Below are positions 34,163 to 41,462 of a stretch of DNA of 64,000 bases, piece by piece. The stretch's first letter is position 1. Every line of letters starts with the position of its first letter. Where the stretch lies: positions 50,409-114,408 of the forward strand of contig NZ_JAELXV010000008.1 of NCBI RefSeq assembly GCF_016427535.1. The letters run 5' to 3'. The stretch is from Hymenobacter sp. BT559. GTDB taxonomy: Bacteria; Bacteroidota; Bacteroidia; Cytophagales; Hymenobacteraceae. Under the pieces are notes generated by a model. The model was not told where the DNA came from, made no database searches, and was given only the letters and a program-made list of their open reading frames with translations. Both the position numbers and the translations under genes were made by a program.

Positions 34163-34852
34163 ATGAACGTTTTCATCAACGACGTGCCGCTGATTATTAA
34201 GAAGCTCAGCGAGAAGGTGTACAAGCACAAATACGACTTGGTGCTTGAAGCCACCGACGAGTTTACCAGCAAGGACCTAGTAGGCGATGTACTGGTACGC
34301 GACGCTACGGCAGCCTTTCTCGACCGCCTACTGCGGCTGATGGAAGTCAAAAAATTAAAAAAGCTTGACTCGCTGACGCTGCTGGTGCGCAAAAAGAAAA
34401 ACTTGATTCTGCACCTCAAAGACCAGTTTAAGATTGCCAAAGCCGCCGGTGGACTGGTGGTGAAAGACGGCCAGGTACTCATGATTTACCGCCTAGGTAA
34501 GTGGGACCTGCCCAAGGGCAAGCTCAACCGCGACGAAGACGTGGCCCTCGGCGCCATACGCGAGGTAGAGGAGGAGTGCAACATTAAGGTGGAGCTGGGC
34601 GAAAAGCTGCCCAGCACCTGGCACTCCTACGCCTACAAGGGCAATAAAATGCTCAAGAAAACTAGCTGGTACGTGATGAAGTGCCTCGACGACTCGGTGA
34701 TGCGCCCGCAAACCGAGGAGTACATTGAGGAGGTGCGCTGGATGTCGCCTCAAGATGCGCTGGCGCGCATCGAAGAGTCGTATGCGTCCATCGCCCTCGT
34801 GGTGCGCCACTACCTGAGCGAAATGGCCGGCAAACCCGCCAAAACGACCTAG
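34163..34852 (+). CDS. NUDIX hydrolase
   Basis: This 229-residue protein has an N-terminal part (about 1-95) rich in KKLSEKVYKHK and VKKLKKLDSLTLL, a domain seen in many Bacteroidota NUDIX proteins, followed by the hydrolase domain. The Nudix box reads GKLNRDEDVALGAIREVEEE followed by CNI: the G, E, RE and EE positions are kept, while the usual EExG has N in place of G. Downstream sections (WHSYAYKGNKMLKKTSWYVM) and EVRWMSPQDALARIEESY are typical. It hydrolyses nucleoside diphosphates linked to another moiety; the substrate is unknown. The following lipoprotein gene starts four bases after the stop, so they are coupled. Confidence 0.87.
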   Translation: MNVFINDVPLIIKKLSEKVYKHKYDLVLEATDEFTSKDLVGDVLVRDATAAFLDRLLRLMEVKKLKKLDSLTLLVRKKKNLILHLKDQFKIAKAAGGLVVKDGQVLMIYRLGKWDLPKGKLNRDEDVALGAIREVEEECNIKVELGEKLPSTWHSYAYKGNKMLKKTSWYVMKCLDDSVMRPQTEEYIEEVRWMSPQDALARIEESYASIALVVRHYLSEMAGKPAKTT

Positions 34853-34856
34853 GCTA

Positions 34857-35357
34857 ATGTCCTTCTCACCCCGCCGCAAGCGGCCTGGGCCGGTGCGGTG
34901 GGTGGCCGCTCTGAGCAGCGGCCTAGGCGTACTGAGCTGCTCGGGCTCGCACGAGCCACCTAGGGTAGTTCCTCGGGTGGGGAACGTGCAGGTAGCAGCC
35001 ACCACCGATGTGCCCGCGCTGCTTGGCTTACCTATCGACACCCTGCGGCACCGCCTAGGTCCGCCGCAGCCGCTGCCCAAGCAGTTTGCGAGCAGTGAGG
35101 TCGGCGCGCAGCTCCACACGGCACGGGGCCGGCTCGACTCGCTGCTAGTATTTCGTACCGGAGGCCTGCTGCTGCTGGCTACCTACAATGCGCAGTCGCG
35201 CCGCGTGCGCGACTTCTTGCTGCTGGGCCACCACGAAGACAGCCTTATGGGCCGGGCCCATTTGCGCGCTGGCACGGGACGCTATCTCGTGATGCCCGTG
35301 TTTCGCGATAGCCGCTCGTTTCGGCTACTAGGCCTGCGCGTTATCCCTACCAAGTAA
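34857..35357 (+). CDS. Small lipoprotein, function unknown
   Basis: The product has 166 residues. The N-terminus RPGPVRWVAALSSGLGVLSC has a basic segment and lipobox-like VLSC, so it is probably lipidated. The rest includes VGNVQVAATTDVPALLGLPIDTLRHRLGPP, then LLVFRTGGLLLLATYNAQSRRVRDFLLLG. I see a single mixed alpha/beta domain but no named family. It lies four bases after the NUDIX gene and has a terminator after it, so it is the end of that transcript. Confidence 0.6.
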   Translation: MSFSPRRKRPGPVRWVAALSSGLGVLSCSGSHEPPRVVPRVGNVQVAATTDVPALLGLPIDTLRHRLGPPQPLPKQFASSEVGAQLHTARGRLDSLLVFRTGGLLLLATYNAQSRRVRDFLLLGHHEDSLMGRAHLRAGTGRYLVMPVFRDSRSFRLLGLRVIPTK

Positions 35358-35368
35358 GTTCATCTTGA

Positions 35369-35404
35369 AAGCCTTGCTACCGGTGCCGGCAGCAAGGCTT
35401 TTTT
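35369..35404 (+). terminator. Intrinsic terminator of the NUDIX/lipoprotein transcript
   Basis: AAGCCTTGCT and AGCAAGGCTT form a ten-base-pair stem with inner CCGG pairing, followed by six T. It lies 12 bases after the stop. Confidence 0.9.
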
Positions 35405-35550
35405 GCGCCTAGTGGGCTGCTAAGCACGCAGGCGAGGCCGCTAGCCCTGTGCGGCGCGCGTGCGCCCATCCCCCAAAGTTTCCTTAGCTTTACCAAGCCT
35501 AGTCGCGGCCGGGCGCTAGGTACGCATTTTTTACATTTTATTTCTTTTTC

Positions 35551-37122
35551 ATGCACCCAACTCCCGTCGACCTGCACGAGCAGCCGCCTCAACATGTCGA
35601 AGCTACCTCTTCTAGCCACCCGCGCGGCCTGTACCTGCTGTTTGCCACGGAGATGTGGGAACGCTTCAGCTACTACGGCATGCGCGCCGTGCTGGTGCTG
35701 TTCCTGACCGATGCCATGTTCATGGACAAAGCCTTCGCGTCGAAGTTCTATGGCGGCTACACTAGCCTGATTTACCTGACGCCCCTCATCGGAGCTTATA
35801 TCTCGGACCGCTACTGGGGCAACCGGCGTTCTATCCTGACCGGTGGCCTGCTAATGGCTTTGGGGCAGTTTATTTTATTTGCCTCGGCCAGCAACTACGG
35901 GCCGGCCAGCACCCATCCGCTCAGCCACTTGCTGCTCTACTTAGGCCTAGGGGCCATGATTGTGGGCAATGGCTTCTTCAAGCCCAATATCTCGTCGATG
36001 GTAGGCACGCTGTACTCGCCCACCGACAAGCGTAAGGATGCGGCCTACACCATCTTCTACATGGGCATCAACCTAGGGTCGCTCATCGGCAACACCATTA
36101 CTAGCCTCATCGGCGATACGGGCCACGCCAGCGACTTTCGCTGGGCCTTCCTCGCCTGCGGCATTGCTATGACGCTGGGCACGGTGGTCTTCAACTGGGG
36201 CAAAGGCCGGTACCTGCACACGCCCCAGGGCCAGCAGGTCGGTATCACGCCCGCGCACTCCGGCGGCATAAACGGTATTTATGCCTTGCTGCCCGTGCTG
36301 CTGGTTTTAGCCCTAGGTATCCTGTACCTCGACTCGGCTAAGTTTCCGACCATCGCGCCGCTGCTGGGCTTGGCTGTGGTGGGCATCACATACATGATTT
36401 TCAGTGATAAATCTCTGAGTAAATCGGATATTCAAGGTGTGTTGGTCATTTTCGTGGTGTCGTTTTTCGTGGTGTTCTTCTGGGCAGCCTTCGAGCAGGC
36501 GCCGGCTTCGCTCACGTTCTTCGCCAAGGAGAATATGGACCGCACCCTATTTGGCGTTACGCTGCCGCCCAGCATCTTCCAGAACCTGAATGCTTTCTTT
36601 GTTATCAGCGGCGCGCCCATCATGGCGCTGGTATGGACGGCCCTAGGTCGGCGCGGCAACGAGCCGCCTTCCCCAGTAAAGATGGCCATCGGCCTTGCCT
36701 TGCTGGCCCTAGGTTACCTCGTGATGTGCTTCGGCGTGAAGGGCTTGCAGCCGGGCGTGAAAGTGAGCATGTTCTACCTAGTAGCGCTGTACTTCTTCCA
36801 CTCCTACGGCGAGCTGTGCTTGTCACCCATCGGCCTGTCACTGGTAAATAAGCTGGCTCCCGTCAAGTTTGCCTCGCTGCTGATGGGTGTGTGGTTCCTG
36901 GCCAACGCAGCGGCCAACTACTTGGCTGGCTACATGAGTAGCCTTTACCCCGACCCCAAGTCTACGGCTCCCGCACCGGTGATACTGGGCTATCAGATTA
37001 CCAACCTGTACGACTTCTTTATGGTATTCGTCGTGTCGGCGGCCGTGGCTGCGGCCATCCTGCTCCTCATCAGCGGCAGGCTGGTAAAAATTATGAACGC
37101 CCGCGAAGCCGCTGCTGCCTAG
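35551..37122 (+). CDS. Proton-dependent oligopeptide transporter (POT/PTR2 family)
   Basis: This 523-residue inner-membrane protein imports di- and tripeptides with protons. Signature segments are EMWERFSYYGMRAVLVLFL at the start (the ExxERFxYY motif, proton coupling), YLTPLIGAYISDRYWGNRR, GNGFFKPNISSMVG, and FYMGINLGSLIGN. About 14 hydrophobic helices can be traced, including the two extra helices between 6 and 7 seen in bacterial POTs. It is monocistronic and its stop codon TAG lies in a CCTAGG. Two matching hairpins follow and separate it from groEL, which converges on it. Confidence 0.93.
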   Translation: MHPTPVDLHEQPPQHVEATSSSHPRGLYLLFATEMWERFSYYGMRAVLVLFLTDAMFMDKAFASKFYGGYTSLIYLTPLIGAYISDRYWGNRRSILTGGLLMALGQFILFASASNYGPASTHPLSHLLLYLGLGAMIVGNGFFKPNISSMVGTLYSPTDKRKDAAYTIFYMGINLGSLIGNTITSLIGDTGHASDFRWAFLACGIAMTLGTVVFNWGKGRYLHTPQGQQVGITPAHSGGINGIYALLPVLLVLALGILYLDSAKFPTIAPLLGLAVVGITYMIFSDKSLSKSDIQGVLVIFVVSFFVVFFWAAFEQAPASLTFFAKENMDRTLFGVTLPPSIFQNLNAFFVISGAPIMALVWTALGRRGNEPPSPVKMAIGLALLALGYLVMCFGVKGLQPGVKVSMFYLVALYFFHSYGELCLSPIGLSLVNKLAPVKFASLLMGVWFLANAAANYLAGYMSSLYPDPKSTAPAPVILGYQITNLYDFFMVFVVSAAVAAAILLLISGRLVKIMNAREAAAA

Positions 37123-37150
37123 GTATCTTCCTTGGTAAGCTGGCAAAGCA

Positions 37151-37185
37151 AAAGCCCCGCTGGACAATGTCCGGCGGGGCTTTTT
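37151..37185 (+). terminator. First of two mirrored terminators (for the POT gene)
   Basis: AAAGCCCCGCTGGACA, a one-base loop A, TGTCC with a G-T wobble, and the GCGGGGCTTTTT arm. The 27-base core (37154-37180) is the exact reverse complement of the core of the second hairpin. Confidence 0.9.
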
Positions 37186-37215
37186 ATTGATGTAGGTACC
37201 ACTGCTCTCAACACA

Positions 37216-37252
37216 AAAGAGCCCCGCCGGACATTGTCCAGCGGGGCTCTTT
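37216..37252 (-). terminator. Second mirrored terminator (for groEL)
   Basis: AAAGAGCCCCGC and its complement with inner GGACA/TGTCC pairing. Its core at 37221-37247 is the exact reverse complement of 37154-37180. On the minus strand a CTCTTTTGTG tail follows. It lies 94 bases after the groEL stop. Confidence 0.85.
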
Positions 37253-37346
37253 GTAGTTTCTAACAAATCAAATCTGAAGTTTGGAAGCCAACCCACTGCA
37301 AGCGGGCGTATCTATAAAATCAGTTTAATTCATTAGAATCTGCGGT

Positions 37347-38990
37347 TTACATCATGCCGCCCATGCCACCCATACCGCCCATGCCAGCATCGCCAGCACC
37401 ACCGGCTTTCTCCTGCTCAGGCTCGTCCGAGATAACGGCATCGGTCGTCAGCAGCAGGCCGGCGATAGAAGCAGCGTTTTCGAGGGCTAGGCGGGTTACT
37501 TTGGTGGGGTCGATGATACCAGCGGCCACCAGGTTTTCGTAGCGGTCCTCGCGGGCGTTGTAGCCGAAATCAGCGCTGCCTTCGCGCACCTTCTGTACTA
37601 CTACCGAGCCTTCGCCACCGGCGTTGGATACGATGGTGCGCAGGGGAGCTTCGAGAGCCGTGCGGATGATGTTCACGCCAGTGCGCTCATCGCTGTTGTG
37701 GGTGTCGATGGCTTCGAGCGAGTCGAGAGCACGCACGAGGGCCACGCCACCGCCGGGTACTACGCCTTCCTCAACGGCGGCGCGAGTAGCGTGCAGGGCA
37801 TCGTCTACGCGGTCTTTCTTCTCTTTCATTTCTACTTCGGTGCTAGCGCCGATGTAGAGAATAGCTACGCCGCCGCTCAACTTAGCGAGGCGCTCTTGCA
37901 GCTTCTCCTTGTCGTAGTCCGAGGTAGTGGTTTCCATCTGGGCCTTAATCTGGCCTACGCGGGCAGCGATGGCATCAGCCGAACCTTTGCCGTTGACGAT
38001 GGTGGTGTTGTCTTTGTCGATGATGATTTTCTCAGCCGTACCTAGGTACTCCAAGGTAGCGTTTTCGAGCTTGTAGCCCTGCTCTTCGCTGATAACGGTA
38101 CCACCCGTGAGGGTAGCGATGTCTTCCAGCATGGCCTTGCGGCGGTCGCCGAAGCCAGGAGCCTTCACGGCTGCGATTTTCAGCGAACCGCGCAGTTTGT
38201 TTACTACCAGCGTAGCGAGGGCTTCGCCATCAACATCTTCCGAGATGATAACCAGGGGCTTGCCAGTCTGGAGAACCTGCTCCAATACGGGCAGCAGCTC
38301 CTTCATGGTGCTCACTTTCTTGTCGTAGATGAGAACGAAGGGGCTGTCGAACTCAACCTCCATTTTCTCGGGGTTGGTTACGAAGTAAGGCGAGAGGTAG
38401 CCACGGTCGAACTGCATGCCTTCTACCGTCTTCACTTCGGTTTCGGTGCCACGGGCTTCTTCTACCGTGATAACACCTTCTTTACCAACCTTATCCATGG
38501 CATCGGCAATCATTTTGCCGATTTCCGCGTCGTTGTTGGCTGAAATCGTACCTACTTGGGCGATTTCCGAGTTGTTCTCAATCTTTTTCGACTGCGACTT
38601 CAGGTTGGCAACTACGGCTTGTACTGCTTTGTCGATGCCACGCTTCAGGTCCATCGGGTTAGCACCGGCGGCTACGTTCTTCGAGCCAGCAGCGTAGATA
38701 GCCTGGGCCAGTACGGTAGCCGTGGTAGTGCCGTCGCCAGCCTGGTCGGCCGTCTTCGAAGCCACTTCCTTCACGAGCTGGGCGCCCATGTTCTCGATGG
38801 GGTCGCGCAGCTCAATTTCTTTGGCTACAGTTACACCGTCTTTGGTAATGCTCGGTGCGCCGAACTTCTTGTCAATAATAACGTTGCGGCCTTTCGGACC
38901 AAGGGTTACTTTAACGGCGTTCGCCAGTTTGTCGACACCACGCTTTAGACGGTCGCGGCCGTCTGCGTCGAATTGAATGTTCTTAGCCAT
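37347..38990 (-). CDS. groEL: Chaperonin GroEL (60 kDa)
   Basis: The 547-residue subunit of the double-ring folding chamber is complete. Landmarks are the N-terminus KNIQFDADGRDRLKRGVD, VTLGPKGRNVIIDKKFGAP, the nucleotide loop KTADQAGDGTTTATVLAQAI with GDGTTT, the apical domain region FDRGYLSPYFVTNPEKM, and the C-terminal hinge with VPGGGVALVRALD. The tail ends in a GGM repeat (AGMGGMGGMGGMM), normal for GroEL. It is 60 bases downstream of groES and is co-transcribed with it. Confidence 0.98.
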   Translation of the reverse strand: MAKNIQFDADGRDRLKRGVDKLANAVKVTLGPKGRNVIIDKKFGAPSITKDGVTVAKEIELRDPIENMGAQLVKEVASKTADQAGDGTTTATVLAQAIYAAGSKNVAAGANPMDLKRGIDKAVQAVVANLKSQSKKIENNSEIAQVGTISANNDAEIGKMIADAMDKVGKEGVITVEEARGTETEVKTVEGMQFDRGYLSPYFVTNPEKMEVEFDSPFVLIYDKKVSTMKELLPVLEQVLQTGKPLVIISEDVDGEALATLVVNKLRGSLKIAAVKAPGFGDRRKAMLEDIATLTGGTVISEEQGYKLENATLEYLGTAEKIIIDKDNTTIVNGKGSADAIAARVGQIKAQMETTTSDYDKEKLQERLAKLSGGVAILYIGASTEVEMKEKKDRVDDALHATRAAVEEGVVPGGGVALVRALDSLEAIDTHNSDERTGVNIIRTALEAPLRTIVSNAGGEGSVVVQKVREGSADFGYNAREDRYENLVAAGIIDPTKVTRLALENAASIAGLLLTTDAVISDEPEQEKAGGAGDAGMGGMGGMGGMM

Positions 38991-39050
38991 TGCTGGGTAA
39001 AAGGAGAGAATGAAAAGGTATAGGAGGAAACTACCGGAAACGGACGCGGC

Positions 39051-39341
39051 TTAAAGAACGGCCAGAATGTCTTTTTCCTGCATGATGAGGTAGTCTTCCC
39101 CATCGATGGTGATTTCCGTGCCGGACCACTTGCCGTACAGCACTTGGTCGCCAGCTTTCACCTGGGGCTGAATGAGGGTACCGCTGTCAGCCGTGCGGCC
39201 TTCGCCAACGGCTACCACTTCGCCGCGCTGGGGTTTTTCCTTGGCGGTGTCGGGGATGATGATGCCAGACTTGGTGGTGGCTTCGGCGGCGGCGGCTTTA
39301 ACGACTACGCGGTCGGCCAGCGGTTTAATGCTCAGTGCCAT
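39051..39341 (-). CDS. groES: Co-chaperonin GroES (10 kDa)
   Basis: This 96-residue protein starts at the ATG at 39341 (MALSIKPLADRVVVK), the normal GroES start; a longer upstream frame is only read-through. KSGIIIPDTAKEKPQRGEVVAVG contains the mobile loop that docks to GroEL; GDQVLYGKWSGTEITIDGEDYLIM completes the barrel. It heads the groESL operon. Within the upstream 326 bases (39342-39667) I see no CIRCE element; there is a weak dyad TGACAC-N5-GTGCCA at about 39404-39420 that might be an operator, but support is weak. Confidence 0.97.
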   Translation of the reverse strand: MALSIKPLADRVVVKAAAAEATTKSGIIIPDTAKEKPQRGEVVAVGEGRTADSGTLIQPQVKAGDQVLYGKWSGTEITIDGEDYLIMQEKDILAVL

Positions 39342-39603
39342 GTGTTGAATTGTGGGAATGATGTTTTGGGAAACGGAAAACTTTGGAATCCTACGGCGCC
39401 GACTGACACTAAATGTGCCAACCGGCCAAACCTGACAGAATGTGTAGCTGCAAGAGCCGGATTGGCAGAAATGTTTCGATAATGTGGACCTAGGGCCGCA
39501 CAATATCAGTCTAACAAACCCAAGTGCTAGGATAATGGCAGGTGCCTTTGGCAGGCCACGCAGGCTCCTAGGTAGGAAAAATACTGGAAACAGCCACAAA
39601 CAA

Positions 39604-39646
39604 AAAACCAGTGGCGACCGTGATTTTCGCGGTCGCCACTGGTTTT
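39604..39646 (-). terminator. Intrinsic terminator of secG
   Basis: AAAACCAGTGGCGACCG and its complement CGGTCGCCACTGGTTTT form a 17-base-pair stem with a nine-base loop. On the minus strand a T-run follows. It lies 22 bases after the secG stop. Confidence 0.9.
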
Positions 39647-39667
39647 GTAATTAAAAACACGAAGCTA

Positions 39668-40039
39668 TTAGGGCTGCGGTGTATTAGTCGGCGCGGGAGC
39701 TGGGGCCGTTGCGGGAGCAGTAGCGCCAGGAGCCGGGGCTGCGGGGGCAGTCGGCGCAGGTAGCTTCACCTGCTGGGCGCGCTGCTGGTTGATGCTACGG
39801 GCCGGACCCTCGCTGCCACCTATCATGTGGGTGCCCAGCGAAAGTACAATCAGACCAATAGCGAAGCCCCAGGTGAGCTTTTCGAGCAGGTCGCCGGTAC
39901 GCTTCACGCCCATGAGGTTGGCCGCGCCGCCCGCACCAAACTGGCTGCTGAGGCCGCCGCCCTTGGGGTTTTGGGCCAGCACTATCAGCGATAGCAACAG
40001 GCACACAATCAGGATAAGTACAACTAAAGCGATGAACAT
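39668..40039 (-). CDS. secG: Preprotein translocase subunit SecG
   Basis: This 123-residue inner-membrane protein aids SecYEG-mediated export. Two hydrophobic helices are seen (VVLILIVCLLLSLIVLAQNPKGGGL and LTWGFAIGLIVLSLG), separated by the conserved GGGLSSQFGAGGAANLMGVKRT-type loop. The C-terminal 40 residues are an Ala/Pro/Thr-rich tail (PAPTAPAAPAPGATAPATAP) that goes beyond the usual SecG length. It follows a TPR-like gene by 14 bases and is transcribed with it. Confidence 0.9.
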   Translation of the reverse strand: MFIALVVLILIVCLLLSLIVLAQNPKGGGLSSQFGAGGAANLMGVKRTGDLLEKLTWGFAIGLIVLSLGTHMIGGSEGPARSINQQRAQQVKLPAPTAPAAPAPGATAPATAPAPAPTNTPQP

Positions 40040-40053
40040 GAGGAGAATAATAA

Positions 40054-41307
40054 CTACGCCGAGGGGCGTAAGGAGTCAATTTGAGCCGCAAAGTACGCCA
40101 TTTTTTCTGGGTGTTTCACCATAAGGCGTTCATAAATTGCAATGGCCCGCTCAATCTTACCCTGCCGCACCAATATTTGCGCCAGGTTTTCGGAGGCTAG
40201 GTCGGGTACTACGCGGGTGCTAGGGCCCGATAGGTCGGTCTGCTCCTCATCGGCCGATGAGGGGTGGGCCGGGAGCGAGCGTCGGCGTGCCGCACCCTGC
40301 GGCGTGCGGCGCAAAAAGCTGTCGATAAGGTCGTTGGCGGCGGGTGCTGGGGCCGGGGGCTGGTGCGTAGCCAGGTGCGCCAGCACCAGCGCATCGGGCG
40401 CAAAAAACTCGCTAGTCGGCGGCAGTATCGTGCTGGGCAGCAGGGCCGCGGGGCCAGTCATGAGGCTGTATTCGGTGGTCAGGCCCTGTAGGCAAAACCC
40501 GAGGCGGCTGCCTTCGGTAGGAGCGTAGCCTACATTGGGGTCACCTTTAAAAGCGGGCAGCGGCGACGAAAGAACATCGATAGTGATGCCTAGGGGCAGT
40601 TCGACTTCGGCCAGCGTGGGCAGGCTGTAGGCGGTAATCTCGGCGGGTTCCTGCGCAGCCAGGCCAAACTCGGCGTGTGCCAGCTCGGCTTCGGCCGGCG
40701 GGCGAATGGGCGGGGCTTGCGCGGGCAGCTCTTCCTCAATTTCGGCTTCGACAGCTACTTCCGTTTCTTCAATAGCTGAATCTTCTTCGGTAGCCGGGGT
40801 TTGTTCAAGTTCTAGCTCGGGCTCGGCCGGCGCTTCTGGCTCGGGGGTCGGCAGCTCGGGCTCTAGCTCTGGCAGCGGCGAGTGTTCAACCTCTATGGGC
40901 ACGGCGGCAGGCTCGTCGGCTTGCTGCTGCTCTTCGGCAGGTGGCTCGGGAAGGGGTTCCGCTACTGGTGCAGCTACGTAGTCGGCAGCCGGCTCCGCAA
41001 TTACGAGGTCAGGCTCTGCTACTGGACTAGGAGCTAGCTCAGGCTCTGGCACGCTAGGTGCTACTACTGGGCTAGGAGCCAGCTCGATAAGCTGGCGCAG
41101 GCGAGCGCGGTCGGTGGCGTAGGTAGCCGCGCGGCGCAGGCGCTGGCTGGCCAGCATCGAACCTTGGTCGTGGGCTGCTTTGGCCAGCAGCAGATGGGCC
41201 GTTTGGCAGTAGGGAAAAGCCTGGGCCAGCTGCTCCAGCTCGCGCACGTCGTCCCCGGACAGGGTGGCGGGGTGAGCAAGCAGGTGAAGCAGGGTAGTCC
41301 GGGTCAT
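40054..41307 (-). CDS. TPR-like protein with a long acidic, proline-rich centre
   Basis: The product has 417 residues. The N-terminal 75 residues have helical repeats (LEQLAQAFPYCQTAHLLLAKAAHDQ), the C-terminus has a TPR unit (LAQILVRQGKIERAIAIYERLMVKHPEKMAYFAAQI). Between them about 240 residues are low-complexity Glu/Pro/Ala-rich (about 75-210), presumably disordered. It is in the same operon as secG, and this pairing of a TPR-like protein with secG next to lptE and the sigma-54 activator is common in Bacteroidota, which suggests an envelope or secretion role. No enzymatic motif. Confidence 0.75.
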   Translation of the reverse strand: MTRTTLLHLLAHPATLSGDDVRELEQLAQAFPYCQTAHLLLAKAAHDQGSMLASQRLRRAATYATDRARLRQLIELAPSPVVAPSVPEPELAPSPVAEPDLVIAEPAADYVAAPVAEPLPEPPAEEQQQADEPAAVPIEVEHSPLPELEPELPTPEPEAPAEPELELEQTPATEEDSAIEETEVAVEAEIEEELPAQAPPIRPPAEAELAHAEFGLAAQEPAEITAYSLPTLAEVELPLGITIDVLSSPLPAFKGDPNVGYAPTEGSRLGFCLQGLTTEYSLMTGPAALLPSTILPPTSEFFAPDALVLAHLATHQPPAPAPAANDLIDSFLRRTPQGAARRRSLPAHPSSADEEQTDLSGPSTRVVPDLASENLAQILVRQGKIERAIAIYERLMVKHPEKMAYFAAQIDSLRPSA

Positions 41308-41409
41308 GGGGCAGCAAGTCGTTGGGAGAGGTGCCTAGGTGCCGTACAAGCGGCAAAATGGGCATCTCACTGCCTTCCTACTAGTGCATCCTCCCAGGGT
41401 GAAGGGGGC

Positions 41410-41417
41410 CAAAGATA
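41410..41417 (-). promoter_or_regulatory. Promoter -7 box for the TPR-secG operon (TATCTTTG)
   Basis: On the minus strand TATCTTTG matches TAnnTTTG. It is about 100 bases upstream of the start of the TPR gene (41307). A -33 TTG at the ideal spacing is not evident. Confidence 0.6.
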
Positions 41418-41462
41418 CAATGTCTAGTACCGCGCATCTGCACCAGCGCCCCAATGACCCCC

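Noticed and set aside
39404..39420. TGGCAC-like element upstream of groES as a sigma-54 promoter
   Set aside because: TGGCAC is present but the -12 TTGC element is missing at the right spacing, so it is more likely a chance match or a weak operator.
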